Shown in pieces: positions 51,069-62,906 of a stretch of DNA of 64,000 nucleotides; the first letter of the stretch is position 1, and each line of letters starts with the position of its first letter. Made by a program: the position numbers and the translations under genes. A model generated the notes under the pieces. It searched no databases. It worked only from the letters and a program-made list of their open reading frames with translations, and was not told the origin of the DNA. Source of the DNA: Typha latifolia (taxonomy: Eukaryota > Streptophyta > Magnoliopsida > Poales > Typhaceae); contig CM034099.1 in the NCBI GenBank assembly GCA_019914945.1, forward strand, positions 23,896,704-23,960,703, read 5' to 3'.

Positions 51069-51108
<40 letters not shown>
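51069..51108 (+). repeat. (CT)n repeat in the lectin-kinase leader
   Basis: About 20 CT units lie 72 bases before the likely start codon. The repeat is inside an in-frame upstream extension of the ORF, where it would read as Leu-Ser repeats. Confidence 0.95.
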
Positions 51109-51111
<3 letters not shown>

Positions 51112-51179
51112 TCTACACTTTTCTTTTCTTTTTTTCATTCCTCTTTTTCTGTCTCAGATCTCTCTCAGTTGTCTCTCAT

Positions 51180-53816
51180 ATGATGGGCGTGGCCCTCCAA
51201 GATCTCCTCCACCACCCTGTAACTCTTCTCATCTCCATCCTCCTCCTCCTCCTCCTCCACGTCCACCTTGCTCAATCCCAACTCAACAGCACCACGAAGC
51301 CGGAGTACTTTAGCTACAGTTTCTCCTCCTTCGACGAATCGGACGGCAAGACCAGGCTCACCGTCCTTCCCAATGCGAGGATCTATCTGGGCGCCCTCCA
51401 GATCACTCCCGACACTATTAACAACCCTTCCTACCTCGTCAACAAGTCCGGTCAAGTCTTCTTCTCCCAACCCTTCAAGCTTTGGGAATACACCAATAAT
51501 CCCAACTCCACTAATACCACCACCACCACCTACGTAGCCTCTTTCGAAACCTCCTTCAACGTCAACATCTACCGCCCCGATAATTCCACCCCGGGCGAGG
51601 GCTTTGCCTTCGTCATCGCCCCATCCCTCAACGGCCCTCTTCCTGGGAGCGACGGCGGCTTCCTCGGCCTCACAAACGCCACTTACGATGGCAACGCCAC
51701 CAACAACTTCGTCGCCGTCGAGTTCGACACCGTCAGGCAATCCTACGATAGCGACGACAACCACGTCGGACTCAACATCAACGGCGTTAGATCCAAAGTG
51801 AGCAATTCGCTCACTACTTACGGTATCCAGATCGCGCCCATGGTACCCGCAAATTACACAGTATGGATAGATTACAACGGCACTTCTCGTTATCTGTTCG
51901 TCTACATGGCCGCGGAAGGCAGGCTTAAGCCCTCCTCCACCGTCCTTAACCATTCGCTCGACCTCGCAAGTATCCTCAAGCAGCGCTCGTACTTCGGCTT
52001 CTCGGCGTCCACCGGAACGAACTACGAACTCAACTGCGTCCTGGCATGGAACATGACCGTGGAGAAGCTCGCCGAAGACAACGGCGGGACGTCGAAGTGG
52101 AAGCTTGGATTAATCATCGGGGTCCCGGCGGCGGCCCTGGCATTACTGATCGGGCTTTTTTTCGGCCTCTATATGAGGAGGAGGAGGGTGGGAGATGACT
52201 CGGGCATTCTAACTGGGACACTAATAAGGAGTCTCCCGGGGACGCCGAGGGAGTTCAAGTATAAGCAGCTGAAGAAGGCAACCAACAACTTCGAGGAGAA
52301 GATGAAGCTTGGCCAGGGTGGATTCGGAGTGGTGTACAAGGGAGTGCTGTTAGGGGATAACGGGGAGAACATAGAGGTTGCAGTGAAGAAGTTCTCCAGG
52401 GCTAACACCTGCGGCCAGGATGACTTCCTCTCCGAGCTCAGCATCATTAACCGCCTCCGCCACAAGCATCTCGTCCGCCTCGTCGGTATGACCTCTTCTT
52501 CTTCTTCTTCTTCTTGTTTAATTTTCCTTATTTGCCACCCTACCTACTGACCTGCCTAACTTCTTTGTTTGATTATTATTGATTAGTTGATTTCTAAGCC
52601 TAGCTATATATCCCCCATTATATATTGTACTTTGACAAAAGACTTGCACGTTGTTAATTAGGTTGGGACCACAATATCGTTAGCTATACTGAATTAGATA
52701 ATATTTCAATTTTCCTTTGATATTTCTGATAAGACAAGTCTTCGTATTGCTATATATTAAATAAGCTTATCTTTGCTTGACTGAAACCTGGTCTTCAACT
52801 CTTATCCCCTTTATTGGAACCCTTCTAGATTGGAATAAGTACCGGTTTTTATATATTTATATGAAAAATAGCTGATAGATTAGTGATTGTTAATGTAGAT
52901 ATAATTACAACTAATAGATTAATTACAAAAACTCAGAAATTAATTAATTAATGTATCAGGATGGTGCCATAAGAATGGAATGTTGCTGTTGGTGTATGAC
53001 TACATGCCGAACGGCAGCCTGGACCAGCACATCTTCGGAGGACCGGAGAAGCCACTCTTGACGTGGGACTGCCGCTACAACATCGTCGTCGACGTGGCGT
53101 CGGCCCTCCATTACCTCCACAACGAATACGACCAGAAGGTCGTTCACCGGGACCTCAAGGCTTCCAATGTCATGCTAGATTCCGCCTTCAACGCCCGCCT
53201 CGGCGACTTCGGCCTCGCCCGCGCGCTCGAGACCGACAAGACCTCCTATTCCGAGGTCAAGTTCGACGGCGTCCCGGGAACCCCTGGTTACCTCGCGCCC
53301 GAATGCTTCCACACCGGCAAGTTCACCCGCGAGTCCGACATCTTCGGCTTCGGCGCCGTCGTCCTCGAGGTCGTATGCAGCCGTCGCCCCCGCTGCGAAG
53401 TTGGCGGGTTCCACTATCTGTCCGACTGGGTCTGGAAGCTCTACCGCGAGGGACGAATCGAGGAGGCGGTCGACCGGAGGCTAAACGGAAGCTTCGACCT
53501 TGTCAAAGCCGAGCGGCTTCTACTCCTCGGGCTCGCCTGCAGCCACCCGATCCCCAGGGAGCGGCCCAAGGCGGAGACTGTCGTCCAGATCCTCTCAGGC
53601 TCTGTGCCACCGCCGCCGGTTCCGCTGTTTAAGCCGCCTTTCGTGTGGCCGGCGGCTGCTCCTATCGATCTGGATGCCGAGGATGATACGACGACGACGG
53701 GGACAGCTACCCAGTTGACATGCACTGAGGTGACGTCATCATCCTATTCTTCATCTTCCGAGAAGTACGTCAGCGTGGATAACAACGTCACCCAGAGTGA
53801 CGTTTCTATGGTGTGA
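51180..53816 (+). CDS. L-type lectin-domain receptor kinase (LecRK), probably S-type
   Basis: LecRKs are plasma-membrane kinases with an extracellular legume-lectin domain; several sense extracellular signals in immunity or development. Two exons: 51180-52485 and 52960-53816, giving 720 residues. Seen in order: signal peptide (about 1-33, with VTLLISILLLLLLHVHLA); lectin domain (about 41-295, with TPGEGFAFVIAP and NNFVAVEFDTV) and many NxS/T sites; one transmembrane helix (about 307-332); then the kinase, with glycine loop GQGGFGVVYKG (378-388), Lys403 in VAVKK, HRD (498-500), DFG (518-520) and APE (548-550). All catalytic residues are present. An intron of 474 bases splits subdomain V at LVG|WCH, whereas most LecRK genes have none. 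The C-terminal FVWP-type segment resembles the S.5 subgroup, with modest confidence. An in-frame ATG at 51033 would bury the signal peptide, so I prefer 51180 or 51183. Confidence 0.93.
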
Positions 53817-56800
53817 CAGATCGAATGTCAAAATCTCCTTCAAGATTGAAGCCTATTAAGTAAAGAAGAAAACCAAGAAAAAATAAAATAAAAAAAGAGT
53901 CTGTAAATAGTTTGTAAAATGAAAACCAAAAGTTGGTGGGAGTCGGTTCTCAGTACGTAAACGGGGACAAATTTTTTTTTCGTTTGTTTATATTGGGTTA
54001 TGTTTCATTATTTTCCTTAATGTACCCAGTCTTACGTTGTAATTAAATTCTGCATTGATAATATGATCACATAAACATTGGCCAGTGTCTTATTAAAGAA
54101 ACGACGTCCTGTGTTCTTCCTAGAGTTCTTTCTTTCTCTCTCCCTTAATTTGCCGTTAAAAATATTCTTGATCTTTTGGGGAGCAAAATTATTGTTTAGC
54201 CTACTTTAGATTAATTTGATTCCAATCAACGATATACTGATCGTAGATACTAATCTGAAATCGTAATCTGGACCGGTTATTGTCCTTGCACCAACCTCGC
54301 GTTCAAGGATAAGGAAGAAATTCTTTAAAAATTACATTTTCTTTATATAATTTGGACAAGTAGTATTCAGCTGTAATTAAACAATGGATGACAAGGCATA
54401 TCCTATACGAGACCGATGTAGGTAGGTGAAACACGTACGCTAGTATACTTGGAAGTTAGTAAGGAAAGTAGTTGGAAGATTCATTAAATTTTGAAAGGGG
54501 TAGACGTTAGAGCGAGAGTGAGAATGATAGCTATCTTATATATGTTTCCAATGTCATCTGCCTCGTCAATCCTGCATGCCAATAATCAAGATTCCTTCAG
54601 TCAGTCATACCTTACGAATATTAATCAGACTATTTGGCATGTTGTTATACGAGCTAAGCAATTAACTCTAGAGCAAGTGGTCGTTTAGTCAACATTATAT
54701 TAGTTTGTTCATGTATATAATATTGAGATATATATTTTTAAAGGCCAGTTGTTGCAGTTGCTATGGCTGGGCACAAGTGGGCAAATATTTTGTTTAAATA
54801 CTTTATATAACTAATATTTCTATCAACCTCTTTCCCTGTCCATCCGTAGGCTTGACTAATCGAAGGATGTTTTAGACGGTTGCTGCAGAATAATTTCAGA
54901 AGCATCAAGCAAGGAGATCATAAGCCTTTTAATTTGATGCTAAAATGCCATGTACTTTGAAGATTGGAGAGCACAATAGTTCTTCTGTATATTCACATGC
55001 GAAGCTCAATGTACTACGTATTAAGTTATGCGCACCGCACTACAGCATACAAAATCAAGCGATTCTAAATGTGACGCATAAGCTAGGGTTTGGTGAAAAG
55101 ACTTTTTTCCTCCCTCCTATCGGCATTTTCTTTCTCACCACGCCAACGAGCTTTTCTTCTCTCTGTGCCAGCCCTAGCTATGTTAGGTTTTCGTATAGAG
55201 ACTCATTCCCTCTCTCCTAGAGGGATTTTCTTCGTTACTATTGCCTATAATCTTCCTCGTTCCCCCTTCAATGCTACCCGTAGCTACCTCTCTACTTCCC
55301 CCTCGACGCTGCCAACTCTCCCTCCCCCTTGAAGTCACTATCAGCTGTCAATCTCGCATCTCCAATATTGTTGACGTCGTCGTCATCATCTCGCAGTTGT
55401 CCTTTCCTTGACCTTCCTCATCTTTCCCGTGGGCTGTGGATCTTGCCTCGGTCCCTTCCTTGACCTTCCACATCACTGTCGTCGGTTGCGGTTGCTGTGG
55501 AGCTCACCTGCTCTGCTTCCACACCATCTCTATTTACATTGGTTGTCATGGATCTCGCCTGCCATGGTCTCAGCCCTCCCCACAATTGTCCTAGCCTAAA
55601 TTGCCTCGGTCTCATCTAGCTTCATGTTGTGCAAATTCTTAATTTTGTGTGGATGTAATAAGTAGATTTATCACTCTCACTCTCTTTGCTTCTTTTTTTC
55701 CTTGTTGTTTCTTTCTTAGTTTTACAGGGTTCTCTTATATCAAGTTGTAATTGTTTGATTAAAATTAATGATACAATCAGTCTACGGACTTTCCCTTTAA
55801 AAAAACAAAAGGTGTGAGGAAGAGAAACTTTTCGTTCCACTCCAAAATCTATTCTTGGTGATAATGTGTTATTCAAAACCAATTCCATGAGTAGAATTAA
55901 TGTTTCCTTATAATAAATCGGTTTATTTATTAAAACTTTCTGGGCCGGAGAAAGTCTCAGAAGGCCTTGGGCCATACCGTTAGTTGATCTTTTAGCCATC
56001 ATGATCATTCACAGGAAAAATATTCCAGTATTGATCGGGATGAACTGGCATACCCCCCTTATCTAATAGGTAGGAAGTACCCACAAGAGAGGTTTCTAGT
56101 TCCATGGGGGTGATGAAACGAAACCTCAAGATTGATTAGCTGCCACTTTTAATTGATTGCTCTATACGTCGTCTTTTTCTCCTTTGTTTGTGTGTGAGAG
56201 AGGCAGACAAGAAGCCCAAATCCCTGTCGCAAACTAATTAGTCGAGCTCTGGATTAAGTGCGTGTGGAAAGTGGGGTTGGGCAAAAAAGCACTTTGGTTA
56301 CCAGAGTTTTTGTCCTAATTTCTAAATAACTTGCTTTCATTTGGGGTTGCTATCCCTCCATCGCCAATTAGGTAGTCGGCAAAGACTGGTCTTATCCATT
56401 ACATGGTCGTACAGATATTCCTTAATGGGCCCTTTAAGGCCCAATTGGAAAAGAATAATCCTACATTATGGCCCGTGAGGAAAAGGAGCCCAACATACGG
56501 GAAGTGGACTTCTCGGAAGTCGTAACTGAAACGTACTTGACTTGAACACGTGGGGCGGCAGCCAAGTCGGCGCCGAAGCAACAGAAGGCGGCGCAACGGC
56601 CGTAACGCCACTCCCCACTCGCTCCGTCATCTTCTAACTTCTAACCGCTGTTCCACTGCACCGATTTCTTTATTACTTTATCCCACTTTTGTGTGCTATT
56701 TCCCTTCATCTCCAGAGGGTTATTTATGCTGGTAATTTTAATAATTTTATCCAAGTGTACGTTTAGTAATTAATATCCCCTTCGTCGCTTCTTACGTATT

Positions 56801-59180
56801 ATATATTGGATACATAACTTCTGTGAGCAATTTTATATCCAGCTACTTAAATTTCTTTATAGTTCTGATCACACTATTTATCATTCATTTCATAATAACA
56901 ACAACTAGTGTTTCTGATCGAGTAATTATCTACTGTTTCACTCTCTTTTATAATTCATTCCATCTGCTCGTCTGAAAAGAACCCTGCCAAAGGATAAGAA
57001 CGCCGCAAAATTAATTTAAAACCAATGATTAAACCCCCGCTATATCATTTTTTATATATATCTTTGTGATGGTTATGTTTCACTGGTTCGTGATCAGAAA
57101 ACAACAATATCCATCTTGTCTCTCAGGATATTTATACCAAAGTTAAGCTTAACAATATCAGCACTAATGGTTTGTGTTATCGTGTACAGTCTCATCAAGC
57201 TAAACATGGCTTCTTCAGTTAATTGGTGAAAGTTTTAGTTAGATGATCTACTAGTTTCCTTATGCTGTTTTTGTATATATGATACATAGTACACATTCCA
57301 TAATGATAGTAACATATATACATCATATAGTTTTACTTCTTGACCAAACTGTCATATTTGAAAAAATAAAAATAAAAACTTCATTGTTATTTTATGATTA
57401 GTCTGTAATTAATTATTCTAGATGATCCAGTCTTAAAGTTTATTTTAATATCAATGCGGAGCATTTCAAAGTTTCCCTGCGTTGGCAGATGCTATTTCTT
57501 AGTCTAAAAGTATGCTAATTGCCAACCTGGCATTTGCTTTGGAAGACTTGATCATGAGAAAGGCAACTTAATTGCTCTTCTCCAAGCAATAGAGGTTTGA
57601 AAGTAGACTTATATTGTTTACCCTAGATTCCAACTCATTAAAGTAATTAGCAACCAACTCATTAGTTCTCTATCATGCAATTGCTTTGGAAATTTTATGA
57701 TTTGGTGTTTGTTGTTTTCTCATCTTGTTGGACATAGTTATTGAAACCAAACCCGATCGGACCGGGTGAATGAATCGGTGAACCAACCATCAAACTAGTT
57801 CGATTTGTTATTAGATCGGATTAGCAACTGACAATCTGGCTAGTTTTTAGCAAATCAACCGGATCAACTATTTTTACAAAATTATATAATTATTTTTAAT
57901 ATTATATTAGTTATAATATTTTTAAAATACTTAATTTATAACATTTATATTATTTTTAAATTAGTTTTTTTTTGCACATATACCTTTGAAAAGTGTCTTA
58001 TTTGTTTATCTTTCTATCTAAAGTTCATATTTATATGTATATCTCTCAGTTACAAACTTTGTCTATGTATATTTTTTAAAATTTTTATTTTTTGTGTGAA
58101 TATTACTTGAAATAAATATTATTAAATATTAAAAAATATCTTTATTCTTATTTTCAAGTATTTCTCTTAGTTAATAGATTAAATAACTTAACTTAAAAAT
58201 AACTAAGATTGTATCTATATAAATAACATTTATTTTAAAAAATATACATATAATCACAATACTATTATAGATATATATTTTTTAATTTTTATAATTATTT
58301 ATATATTATTTAAATATTTTTAAAAAATCAGGGTGAACCACAGGTTAAATATTTTTATCTTTTATATTATCTAAAACTATTGTCCCATGTATTTAGTAAT
58401 ACGCATAAACTTATATACGAGAAAGTCGACCAACTGCGGGGACATTTTATGTGCTCGAGATTAAGTTATAATAATCGAGAGTAATTACGTATGATTGTTT
58501 CCAACCAATGATATATGGATTAATGCGGAGGCAAGCACCAAGTTATGTGATGTCTGCTGATGTGGACTACTACTGTCTACAACGTCTTCGCCTCTTCGGT
58601 TATCCTTATCCGTCCGCAGAGCTACACATAAACATTACCCCTAATTGTGATAAGGAAATCTTTTATATGATTAACTAAGCTAGACACCAGTTTTTTGGAT
58701 AATATTAATTGGGGTTAGGCTTAAACACAACCGTTCTTATCGGATCCGATTCAATACACACCGGAGGATTTGGTGATCCGATGATCATATTAGCTCCATA
58801 TTTGAAAGGATTTCTCCATAATCATTTTACTAATAATTACCGATTAAAGCTAACCTCTGGATATGCAATATATGTATATATATATATTCTCCAGTGGAAC
58901 GATAGTAATAAGACGGCAGTAACAAAAGATATAGTGATGTTCCTAGTTGGCAGGACGACGGGAATTGTAATAAAAAGAGACGATCCCATAAAAGGGGGTT
59001 TTTAGTTTTTTTCCCCTTGTGTAATTATTAATAATAATTATAAAAGAAGTGTTAATTATATTGCCACTAATCATCGAATCCAACGGCCGAGGACCCCCCA
59101 AGGGAATCTAATTCGCTGTCCGTCGATACATAATAATAGGCTGCGGAATCCTTTGGCACGTTTCCGTATGTTTAGCAAAC
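53817..59180. other. LecRK 3' UTR and intergenic DNA; no gene seen
   Basis: The first 250 bases are probably the kinase 3' UTR. At 55090-55620 a C/T-rich, low-complexity stretch repeats phrases such as CCTTGACCTTCC; its ORFs have no domain. At about 57736-58400 an AT-rich block starts with GATCGGACCGGG-type motifs and may be an old repeat. I find no gene. Confidence 0.5.
57736..58400. mobile_element. Possible degenerate interspersed repeat
   Basis: The left end has clustered CCGATCGGACCGGG, GAATCGGTGAACCAAC and AACCGGATCAAC motifs, then a long AT-only middle, then GGGTGAACCACAGGTTAA near 58330. Plant genomes carry non-autonomous repeats with this build (CCGGTTGAACC-type ends and an AT-rich core). 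No clear terminal repeats or target duplication can be read here. Confidence 0.3.
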
Positions 59181-59184
59181 CGCC

Positions 59185-59192
59185 ATATAAAA
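59185..59192 (+). promoter_or_regulatory. Candidate TATA box of the PLATZ gene
   Basis: ATATAAAA lies at 59185-59192, followed by a pyrimidine-rich leader with (CTC)n at 59256-59286. It is the best TATA-like element upstream of the gene, about 365 bases before the proposed start codon. Confidence 0.45.
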
Positions 59193-59549
59193 GTTCTCTA
59201 CCACTTCTACTTTGCCCTTTTACCGATCTTTCTTCTTTCTTCTCTCTTTGTTAATCTCCTCCTCCTCCTCCTCCTCCTCCTCCTCTCCTCATCCTTCCGG
59301 CGACCTCTATAAGATAGCTGGTTTACGGAGTTGATTCGTGGCCTCCGATTCCATTCTAAAGGTGAGGTAACAATGCTGAGAGAGACCCATTTCTTTGTTT
59401 CTGGAACCATATCCCTTGGTTTCTGAGAGACTTGGCTTTTGGGCTCTGCTCTGTTTTATAGGTAGCTTCGGGTTTCTCGACACCTGGACGAGCTGGCGAT
59501 CGAGAATCACCAAAATATTGGCTTTGTGCGAAGTAACCAGAAGAAAGTT

Positions 59550-60704
59550 ATGGTACAGGTTCCATCTTGCGCCTTGTTCTTGGTGTTCTTGTGCTTTTAT
59601 TAGGAACTGAGTTTTGATTGGGGGATTTGTTGTAGGTGGGTCCGATGATTCGGATGGGAGAGGATGACACGGGTCCGCCATGGCTGAGACCACTTCTGAG
59701 GACTAGTTTCTTCGTTCCCTGCCAAGTCCATGGCGATTCCAACAAGAGTGAATGCAATATGTACTGCTTGGATTGCAGGGGGAATGCCCTCTGCTCCTAT
59801 TGCCTCACTGACCACAAGGATCACCATGTTGTTCAGGTGATCAATCTTGTTCCATTCTTCTTCTTTGTTTTTCTTTTCTCTCTCTCTCTTTTATATAAAC
59901 TAAAACAAGTAAGAGTGAGATTAATTGATGGGGTCTCTTTTTATTGCTCGTTTGATTTGATTTTAAAATTTGCTTATTATCCCCAGATTAGGAGATCTTC
60001 GTATCACAATGTGATCAGGGTGTCAGAAGTGTCGAAATTTATAGACATATCCTGCGTGCAGACGTACATTATCAACAGCGCCAAGATAGTTTTCCTGAAC
60101 GAGAGGCCACAGCCGAGGCCAGGGAAAGGGGTCACCAATACTTGTGAAATCTGCGGCCGAAGCCTCCTCGATTCCTTCCGCTTCTGCTCCCTTGGATGCA
60201 AGGTCGCTTCTTCGTCTTCTACTCTCAACGACTAATTAAATTAATCACTGGCCGGCTTTAGAAAATTAAGATCACTTTTCCGCCCCCGGCCTCTAATTTG
60301 GACAAGAAATTCCATTCTGCCTTTCTTTCTGAATACGAATCCTCTGCCTAGTAATATATAGTAGTTATCTGTGTCGATCCTTTATTTGATTTAGATTGAT
60401 CATTAACCAAATTAAAATGCTCTTCTATTTTCCTTAGCTGGGAGGCATGCAGCAAGACCCGGAGCTAACCTTCACGCTGCGCGCGAGACCCAACAGGGAA
60501 TGGCTTGTCGGATCGGAGTCTGACGAACCCTCGACGCCCAGAAAGATCCGAAGGACGTCGGCCTTCAACCATTCCGTCGAAGTCCCCCGAGCACCATCGG
60601 AGTTCAACAGTGCTGGCGGGGGCATTTCTCCGGGGACCCCTCCTATAATAAGCTATCGGACGTCAAGAAGAAAGGGTATACCCCACCGAGCTCCTCCATT
60701 CTAA
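59550..60704 (+). CDS. PLATZ zinc-finger transcription factor
   Basis: PLATZ proteins are plant zinc-dependent DNA-binding repressors of AT-rich sequences; some also bind RNA polymerase III factors. Proposed exons are 59550-59558 (codes MVQ only), 59636-59836, 59987-60202 and 60438-60704, giving 230 residues. If the short first exon is wrong, Met at 59645 or 59654 starts the same frame. Seen: [16 protein letters not shown], then the Cys/His cluster CNMYCLDC...[16 protein letters not shown], then [54 protein letters not shown], and the poorly conserved, Ser/Arg-rich tail. Both halves of the PLATZ domain are complete, and introns fall at usual places. The leader has an 18-codon-long reading frame (59373-59426) inside what may be a spliced leader intron (59362-59461). 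Confidence 0.92.
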
Positions 60705-60831
60705 GAGGAAGAAAAGAAAATTATCATCATATCAAAAAAAAAAAAAAAAGGGCTAGCTCTGTATACAGAGAGAGAATGATAAATATGGAAAGATACCCAC
60801 CCACCATATCGGATAAAAGGCAGTGGAGAAA

Positions 60832-60888
60832 GGATAGATAGATAGATTGATAGATATATAGATAGATAGATAAATAGATAGATACATA
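60832..60888. repeat. Imperfect (GATA)n repeat in the PLATZ 3' flank
   Basis: GATA units with TTGA, TATA and AATA interruptions are visible directly. Confidence 0.85.
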
Positions 60889-62874
60889 GGAGAAATGGAT
60901 GGAAGGAAAGAAATCCTAGCTTTTTCTCTTCCTTTTTATGTGCATATATAAATTAGAATGGGAGTGCGATTCATGCATGAATTGGGCTAAAGCTTGCCTT
61001 TTAACCCTCTACTTATATATGTATGTATGTATATTCTTTTAGTACAATCATTATTAGTCTTAGCAGTAGGTGCTCTGTACAGTAAAGTTGGGGTATGTAT
61101 AAATCTTATTAATATTTAGTGGTTGTTATATATAGCTGTGTGCATTAATGTAGCATATCTCTACCTTTGTTTCTGTGTCCTGCAGCTATTTAATTTGTAT
61201 TAGTATTAGTTCTCTCTCTTTCTCTCTTTGTTTATTGTTATTTTTTCAATTTTGTTTGTGCTATGTGGTTACATAGTGATGGATGGATCGGTTATTCAGT
61301 TTGGGTTGCCTTGGATTTGGCTTGGGCTCGTATAGAAATTAGATAATGGAAGCTACAGTTGGGTTAGAAGGGAGGAGACGAAAGGAAAAGCGGCCATCAA
61401 CATTCAACCGTCAAGCATCACATCGCGCAGTGACTTGGTTGACACGCCACAAGTCCAAGCTCCAAGCCCAACGATGGAGACCGCCCCCATCTTGAGTTGC
61501 TCCTTCTCCTTCTCTTACTCGATCTCTAGCTTAGCTACTTATGATCTTATCTCTCTTCTATTCTTTCTGTTTAACTGGTGTACATGAGAGAGCCGTGAGG
61601 AATCCCGAGAGCTGTGAAAGGCCCTTCTTTTCTTTCCTGTCCCTTTCCAACTTATATATATTTTATGCTAGCTGTTGTAATGCCTATATATTTAAGCCAA
61701 ATCTTTGCCCTGCACCGTATAAAGTACACCGGCATATATACATGTCAAAAGGCGTGGCCTCCGAATTTTCCAGCCAACAAGTCATGGGCTGCTGAGATGG
61801 AACCCGATTATATTATTGCTAATCTTGATTAGGATGGGGAGATTAAAAATGGAAAGAGGGTTGATTGGGAAGAAATTAGATCAAAGTAACGCCCCGTTCG
61901 ACGGAGACTTATCTTTCCGTTTCCATTAATTTAATAACAACCGGAGGGGGTCGCTCTCAGTTTGTCAGGTCGCGACACGTGGATGTCGACATACTAGGTC
62001 CATGTTATCCTTAAAAATCTTTCTACGCGTTTATAGTGGATAAGTGCCATCGTTTTATTCTTCTTCCAAGTTTAAACTAGATGCTTGATGATCTTCTCCT
62101 CTTGCAACTACGCACCAACCAACGACGGGCCAATCTATATATATCCCACCGCACCGGGTGGGTTAGGTGTTGATCTAACGGCCTGTTTTTATGAATGAAA
62201 AGTACACCACGCGCTCTGGGTCGTCGTCCTACGTGTGAAGTAGAACGTCTCTTAATTAATCGCATCGCATTTTGTTTTCTTTTTTTTTTTTTCACTCAAG
62301 GAAGGAATTGGAGGAATGAAGGAGAACAAATCCAACGTTTGTATGTACTTGAATTGGGCCGAGTGTTGAATTTGAATTAGCGGCCCAAGAAGAGTAGGTT
62401 GGGCCGGGTCCAAATGTTTTTTTCTTTAAAATTCATCCTAATTATATTATATATGGCTTCAACTCGAACCGATCGATGAGGTGCCTGCCGCCGACTGCCG
62501 CCTGCCGCCTGCCGCTCGGTAGTGTTGGATATTTGTAAATAATCTCAATGGAATTAAGGCGGCGTCTCACGTGTCTATGACATGATCCGGATAGCGGAGA
62601 CAACAAGTATGACGCAGTATTTTGCACGTGTCATCAGAGTTGGTCGGCATGTGGGGGTATCTTGTCAGAGCTTCAAATTGCGTGCAGGCAATTGATTGAT
62701 TAATGGAAGCTGCGTTGTTACAGGATCAGATCGCCTTGGTTTGGACCGCTCCTCGACTTTTCGCTCTTGTCCGAATCTGGATTACCACGTACACCTGTCC
62801 TGTCCTTAATTCACCCATCCATCTATTTCTTCTGCTATATTTTATATATATCTCAATATTGTAACGCCGTTCCT

Positions 62875-62877
<3 letters not shown>

Positions 62878-62905
<28 letters not shown>

Positions 62906-62906
62906 T
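62878..62906. repeat. (TA)n microsatellite
   Basis: About 14 TA units are visible directly. Confidence 0.95.

Noticed and set aside
55090..55620. Overlapping ORFs in a C/T-rich stretch
   Set aside because: Low-complexity pyrimidine sequence with repeated phrases; no protein family.
57736..58400. Calling a complete transposon here
   Set aside because: Motifs resemble a plant repeat, but no terminal repeats or target duplication can be defined by eye.
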